64,000 nucleotides of DNA, taken from positions 102,064 to 166,063 of the forward strand of contig NZ_FOIN01000001.1 of NCBI RefSeq assembly GCF_900102365.1, in the 5' to 3' direction. The notes below the pieces were generated by a model, which was given only the letters and a program-made list of their open reading frames with translations, was not told where the DNA came from and did no database searches. The position numbers were made by a program, and so were the translations under genes. Origin of the DNA: Thomasclavelia cocleata. Lineage in GTDB: Bacteria > Bacillota_I > Bacilli_A > Erysipelotrichales > Coprobacillaceae. This document shows, piece after piece, positions 60,661 to 64,000 of this stretch; position 1 is the stretch's first letter, and every line of letters starts with the position of its first letter.

Positions 60661-61041
60661 ATGAATTTAGAAATTATTTATAGTATTTTAACAACAATCG
60701 CTACCTTAATAACAGGAGGTTTAGCTATTTACTTAGAAACTTCTAAAAAAGCACAAGAAAAGGCTAAAGAAATACAAGAAGTTATCGCCGAACTAACTGC
60801 AAAAACAGTAATTTATATCAAGGAAGCAGAGGAAAATTACAAAGATACAACTAAAATGGGTGGTAAAAAATTTAACGAAGTTGTAGACAAATTATATGCT
60901 TTAGTCCCTACTGCTATTAAAACTATTATCACAAAATCAATGATTGAAGAAATTGTACAAAGTACATTTGAAGAAATTGAAGAATATGTTCAACTTCAAT
61001 TGGATAATGCAATTGATTTTGACAAAATTGAAAATAAATAA
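60661..61041 (+). CDS. LLH-type holin
   Basis: 126 aa. One N-terminal transmembrane helix (IIYSILTTIATLITGGLAIYL, residues about 4-25) and a long helical cytosolic part with KMGGKKFNEVVDKLYALVP, the pattern of the LLH holin family. It should form membrane lesions that release or activate the amidase encoded next. GGAG upstream; a terminator follows. Confidence 0.85.
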   Translation: MNLEIIYSILTTIATLITGGLAIYLETSKKAQEKAKEIQEVIAELTAKTVIYIKEAEENYKDTTKMGGKKFNEVVDKLYALVPTAIKTIITKSMIEEIVQSTFEEIEEYVQLQLDNAIDFDKIENK

Positions 61042-61053
61042 ATTTGAAAAACT

Positions 61054-61075
61054 AAGAGGGCACTCCCCTCTTTTT
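61054..61075 (+). terminator. Intrinsic terminator between holin and amidase
   Basis: AAGAGGG (61054-61060) pairs with CCCTCTT (61066-61072), ending in T5. Confidence 0.8.
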
Positions 61076-61100
61076 AACTTTTAATACAGGAGGCAACAAA

Positions 61101-62192
61101 ATGAAAATTAATATTCATGCTGGTCATGCACCATACAATATGATTGGAAGTGGTGCTGTTGGTATTTTAAACGAAAGTGTTATTGACAGACAAATCAAAG
61201 ATGAAGTTATTTCTAAGCTAAGAGTATTGGGACATGTAGTTTATGACTGTACATGTGAGTTTGGCGGATCGGCCAAAACGATTTTGAAAGATATTTGTTC
61301 AAAAGCTAATACTAATGAAGTAGATTTAGATGTTTCAATTCATTTAAATTGTTATGATGGCAATGCTAAAGGCACAGAAGTATTGATTTACAAGTTAGGT
61401 AATAAAGCCGAACAATATGCTAATGCTATCGTAAACGAAATTGCGTCATTGGGATATGTTAATCGTGGTGTAAAAGCACGTAAAGATTTATATTATTTAA
61501 AAAATGCAACAAATTCAGCTTTGCTTATTGAAGCATTCTTTTGTGATAATCAAGAAGATGTTAACAGATTTAATTTAGATGAAATAGCTAATGCAATTGT
61601 TAAAGGAATTACTGGTGAAATACCAAACACAACAATACCTAAAGACGAGTTATCCCCTACTCCTTCTCAAACTTCTAAGAATTATTTATCTAAAGGCGAT
61701 AATAACAACGATGTAAAAGATATGCAAACAAAACTAATTGCATGTGGATATACATGTGGCAAATCGGGAGCTGATGGCAACTTTGGAGAAAATACTTTAT
61801 CAGCAGTTAAATTATTTCAAAAGGATAATGGTTTAACAGTTGATGGTTTGGCTGGTCAAAAAACTATTTCCAAATTAAACTCTGTATATGCTAATAGAAA
61901 TAATTCTAATGATTGGGTAGCTAGATTACAAGCTGAATGCAATACACAAGGGTTTAGTAAACAAAAAGTAGATGGTATTCCAGGTAAAAATACTTTAAAT
62001 GGATGTCCAATATTAAAAAAGGGAACTAGAGGTAATCTAACTAAATTACTTCAGGAAAAACTTGGTATTAAAGCAGATGGTATTTTTGGAGATAATACTA
62101 AAAATGCAGTAATCAACTACCAAAAAAAACATAGTCTAACTCCTGATGGTATAGTTGGAACCAATACATGGAAAAAGTTATTAAATTTGTAA
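61101..62192 (+). CDS. Endolysin: N-acetylmuramoyl-L-alanine amidase with two PG-binding domains
   Basis: 363 aa. Amidase_3 domain at 1-175 with zinc ligands HAGHA (His6 or His9), Glu in NESVID (about 25), SIHLNCYDG (His, about 81) and catalytic Glu in LIEAFFCDN (about 141). Thr/Pro linker, then two PG_binding_1 modules (LSKGDNNNDVKDMQTKL ... DGLAGQKTISKL, about 195-258; and LTKLLQEKLGIKADGIFGDNT ... DGIVGTNTWKKL, about 312-361). It cleaves the glycan-stem peptide bond at lysis. AGGAGG upstream. Confidence 0.92.
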   Translation: MKINIHAGHAPYNMIGSGAVGILNESVIDRQIKDEVISKLRVLGHVVYDCTCEFGGSAKTILKDICSKANTNEVDLDVSIHLNCYDGNAKGTEVLIYKLGNKAEQYANAIVNEIASLGYVNRGVKARKDLYYLKNATNSALLIEAFFCDNQEDVNRFNLDEIANAIVKGITGEIPNTTIPKDELSPTPSQTSKNYLSKGDNNNDVKDMQTKLIACGYTCGKSGADGNFGENTLSAVKLFQKDNGLTVDGLAGQKTISKLNSVYANRNNSNDWVARLQAECNTQGFSKQKVDGIPGKNTLNGCPILKKGTRGNLTKLLQEKLGIKADGIFGDNTKNAVINYQKKHSLTPDGIVGTNTWKKLLNL

Positions 62193-62193
62193 T

Positions 62194-62403
62194 ATGAGAT
62201 ATTTTACTAAAAATAAGATTATAGGAATGCTGATTATTTTAGTGGCATTCCTATTAATTTTATTATCTGATATATTGACTAGAAATAGAAATTTGGAAGC
62301 CAAGATTAAAATCCAAGAGGACATTATAGAGATTAAGAATAATAAAATTAATGAATTAGAAACTGTCAAACAGAATATGGACGAGCAGTTTGGGATTTAT
62401 TAA
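62194..62403 (+). CDS. Small membrane protein in lysis cassette
   Basis: 69 aa. N-terminal transmembrane helix (IIGMLIILVAFLLILLSDIL, residues about 9-28) followed by a coiled coil (LEAKIKIQEDIIEIKNNKINELE).  It begins 1 bp after the endolysin stop. Possible second holin, holin modulator or spanin-like protein; not assigned. Confidence 0.65.
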   Translation: MRYFTKNKIIGMLIILVAFLLILLSDILTRNRNLEAKIKIQEDIIEIKNNKINELETVKQNMDEQFGIY

Positions 62404-62427
62404 CCAAGTATGTTAAAGGAGAATTAT

Positions 62428-62613
62428 ATGAAAGTAAAAATAGTTCGTGGAGCAAAAGATATTGACCATGATGCCTTAGAAAAGATAGGAGATTACGATG
62501 ATGAATTTGAACTAATTGTAGAAGGCAAAGAATTTTCAAGAGTTAGCAATAGGAAAAGTGAATATTGGTTTAAGAATCAATTTCTTATCAAGCAAGATAA
62601 TGTAAAAGATTAA
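62428..62613 (+). CDS. Hypothetical protein in lysis region (61 aa)
   Basis: 61 aa from ATG 62428, preceded by AAAGGAG; an upstream in-frame ATG at 62410 would place that site inside the gene. Acidic and beta-rich (MKVKIVRGAKDIDHDALEKI, EFELIVEGKEFSRVSNRKSEYWF). Function unknown. Confidence 0.6.
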   Translation: MKVKIVRGAKDIDHDALEKIGDYDDEFELIVEGKEFSRVSNRKSEYWFKNQFLIKQDNVKD

Positions 62614-62653
62614 ACCATTATACAATTTGTAGTGAAAGGAATTATTTGAATAA

Positions 62654-63028
62654 ATGTTAAATTTTATTGAAGAAAACTTGCCAAGTATAATCGGATTTTT
62701 AGGAGCTTTTGGTATAGTTGTTGAGGTATCTCCGATAAAATTGTATCCATTAAGATGGATTGGCAATTTAATCAACGCAGATATAAGAGAAAGATTGGAA
62801 TATCATATAAAAGAATCAGATAAAAAAGAGATGAAGAATCTTCGCCACCAAATATTAACTGCCGCTGACGAATTAGAAAATGGAGCAGTGTTCTCTAAAG
62901 AAAAATACGAGCATCTAATTGATGCAAATAAAGATTATCACAGTTTAATTGATAAATATGATTTTGATAATGGGTATTTGGATGCAAGGTTTGAATACAT
63001 AATGAAAAAATTTAAAGAACAGTACTAA
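62654..63028 (+). CDS. Membrane-anchored phage protein of lysis region
   Basis: 124 aa. N-terminal hydrophobic segment (LPSIIGFLGAFGIVVEVSPIKLYPLRWIGNLIN), with the SPIK-x-PxxWIG pattern I recognise from a family of uncharacterised proteins near holins in many Bacillota phages. A helical C-terminus follows (KKEMKNLRHQILTAADELENG, DFDNGYLDARFEYI). Possibly a holin partner. It is the last gene before the major terminator. Confidence 0.75.
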   Translation: MLNFIEENLPSIIGFLGAFGIVVEVSPIKLYPLRWIGNLINADIRERLEYHIKESDKKEMKNLRHQILTAADELENGAVFSKEKYEHLIDANKDYHSLIDKYDFDNGYLDARFEYIMKKFKEQY

Positions 63029-63030
63029 AA

Positions 63031-63109
63031 AAAAATAGGGCTGGGATACATTGGTAGATTATTACTTATTTAAAAGTAAATCTAATTAGTATATCCCAGC
63101 CCTATTTTT
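63031..63109 (+). terminator. Very strong terminator of the late operon
   Basis: Perfect 18-bp stem AAAAATAGGGCTGGGATA (63031-63048) with its complement at 63092-63109, a nested TTACTT/AAGTAA stem in the loop, and T7. It closes the structural-lysis operon. Confidence 0.95.
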
Positions 63110-63189
63110 TTGCATTTTAATAAAATTAAATAAAAAAACACTTTGTATATTATACATTTTGTGTTAAACAAGAGATAATATAATCAAAT

Positions 63190-63296
63190 AAAAAAATAAC
63201 TACCTCATATGTTTTGGAAGCTACGGGATAGTTATTTCTCTTAGTAAATCCAAGGTATAACCATTTATTGGCTGTTCCCTTAGCACCTATATTATA
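63190..63296 (-). ncRNA. Minus-strand small-RNA unit 3
   Basis: Minus-strand -10 TATAAT (63296-63291) and, about 100 nt on, the hairpin AATAACTA/TAGTTATT (63237-63195) with T7. The terminator and its CCAAAACATATGAGG loop match elements inside tape measure intron 3. A 52-codon frame crosses it but has no ribosome binding site. The -35 region is weak. Confidence 0.5.
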
Positions 63297-63524
63297 ACCC
63301 ACGAACACTTTTAAACTAGCTAATTGAAAAATTTATGATTCAAACATTTTGACATTTAAATCTAATACTATCATAAGATTTTCAAGATTAGCTCTATCCA
63401 AATATTATTTTTTCAAAACCACAAAACTAATTTTTAAACATGCATTTTATTACACTGTATCTTTTTGTTGAAAATGTTCAATTAACAAGCGTTATATATG
63501 ATATTTGCGTAAAACTTTTTTGGG

Positions 63525-63675
63525 TTGTAAAGACATTTTTAATATATTATAAACAATCATTTTTTTCATCTTCTATTATCCGCCTATAAAATACTTTATC
63601 TTTTTAATTTTTTATGATAATATTCTTATACATAGTCGAGTCCTCTCTAAATATCATCTACGACTATGTTTTTTT
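63525..63675 (+). ncRNA. Candidate small RNA with terminator
   Basis: Promoter TTGTAA (63525-63530), 17 bp, TATAAA (63548-63553). Terminator CATAGTCG/CGACTATG (63631-63638 / 63661-63668) with T7. About 115 nt, AT-rich, no ORF. Confidence 0.45.
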
Positions 63676-63699
63676 ATTTATATTTAATTCATATTTTTA

Positions 63700-63728
63700 T
63701 TTACATAACTATATTTATTTGCTATAAT
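63700..63728 (+). promoter_or_regulatory. Promoter of the CRISPR-like unit
   Basis: TTTACA (63700-63705), exactly 17 bp, TATAAT (63723-63728). The predicted start (about 63735) falls at the first base of repeat 1. Confidence 0.75.
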
Positions 63729-63736
63729 ATTAATAG

Positions 63737-63884
63737 TTAATAGCAACACGAGGTGTATTGAAATTTAGATATAATTTTATATCTTTATTTTAATAATTTA
63801 ATATCAACACATGGTGTATTGAAATTTTATTATTACCTCGATCGATAGCTATAACTTTAATATCAACACAAGGTGTATTGAAAA
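63737..63884 (+). CRISPR. Three-repeat CRISPR-like mini-array
   Basis: 28-nt repeats at 63737-63764, 63798-63825 and 63857-63884: TTAATATCAACAC-NN-GGTGT followed by ATTGAAAT. Differences are almost confined to the loop (GA, AT, AA); repeat 1 has one more change and repeat 3 ends AAAA. ACAC/GTGT form the hairpin stem. The ATTGAAA end and overall form resemble type I-B repeats of Bacillota and Fusobacteria. Two spacers of 33 and 31 nt. No cas genes in the window. Confidence 0.6.
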
Positions 63885-63910
63885 AGAACTTTAAATTAAG
63901 TTCTTTTTCT
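63880..63910 (+). terminator. Terminator fused to third CRISPR-like repeat
   Basis: GAAAAAGAACTT (63880-63891) pairs with AAGTTCTTTTTC (63898-63909). The left arm includes the GAAA end of repeat 3. Confidence 0.85.
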
Positions 63911-63936
63911 TTATGTATATTAAAGGAGAGTTTATC

Positions 63937-64000
63937 ATGCAAAAAAAATGCATAGTTTGTGGAAAGATTTTTAATTCCAAAAATGGTGTTATTACTTGCT
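63937..64000 (+). CDS. Zinc-ribbon protein, N-terminal part (cut by window edge)
   Basis: From ATG 63937 (AAAGGAG upstream) the frame reads MQKKCIVCGKIFNSKNGVIT and then Cys, so it has a CxxC pair with a further Cys, as in zinc ribbons and the start of HNH-type proteins. Only 21 codons are visible. It follows the CRISPR-like unit on the same strand. Confidence 0.6.
   Translation, partial: MQKKCIVCGKIFNSKNGVITC

Noticed and set aside
63150-63308. 52-codon minus-strand frame (contains VGYNIGAKGTANKW)
   Set aside because: Only GTG starts without a ribosome binding site, and it overlaps a terminator and the -10 element. It could be a gene remnant; not called.
1-64000. TGA read as tryptophan
   Set aside because: TGG encodes Trp in every gene and no conserved domain contains in-frame TGA.

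Overview
The window reads as a long slice of a temperate siphophage genome, or phage-plasmid, from a low-GC Bacillota host. DNA is about 30% G+C by eye. Ribosome binding sites are strong AAAGGAGG types. The Dit, Tal, BppU-type baseplate proteins, FIVAR domains, LLH-type holin and amidase with peptidoglycan-binding repeats are typical of phages of Gram-positive bacteria. The left end cuts a minus-strand RNA ligase gene and the right end cuts a zinc-ribbon gene, so the element continues on both sides or its ends are elsewhere. I see no tRNA, rRNA, insertion sequence or cas gene.

Layout. (1) 1-8305, minus strand: about 20 small early/accessory genes, including RNA ligase, two pentapeptide-repeat proteins, RadC, a lipoprotein and a ribbon-helix-helix-like protein. 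Two neighbouring genes are frameshifted. At the head of this operon lie two homologous promoter-leader units (about 8006-8087 and 8367-8469) and a 0.65-kb structured non-coding stretch (7380-8060). (2) 8604-11175: a HTH gene, then a 1.2-kb non-coding region whose G/C strand bias flips at a hairpin near 9665. After it come an operator-bearing promoter, a structured leader, a GC-rich hairpin cluster and three iterons next to a replication-initiator-like gene. This is the probable origin. (3) 11176-19587, plus strand: initiator, small gene, Bro-N antirepressor, cysteine desulfurase, a large putative double-psi-beta-barrel RNA polymerase split by a group I intron inside its Asp motif, metallophosphoesterase and HU. 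Three genes here appear to start at ATA. (4) 19612-46245: terminase, portal, protease/scaffold, capsid, connectors, tail tube, RusA, chaperone-like genes, a tyrosine recombinase and a tape measure gene interrupted by three group I introns. (5) 46360-60584: regulator, Dit, Tal, baseplate and fibres, including a subtilisin-fold tail protein. (6) 60661-63028: holin, amidase and small membrane proteins, ended by a very strong terminator. (7) 63110-64000: small-RNA units, including a promoter, three CRISPR-like repeats and a terminator packed into about 210 bp.

How it may work together (inference): the initiator acts on the iterons, and a repressor not identified here may bind the motif shared by the origin promoter and the lipoprotein promoter. 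The phage polymerase could transcribe the late region, which carries intrinsic-terminator-like hairpins at most module borders. At least four ribozyme introns must splice to give full polymerase and tape measure.
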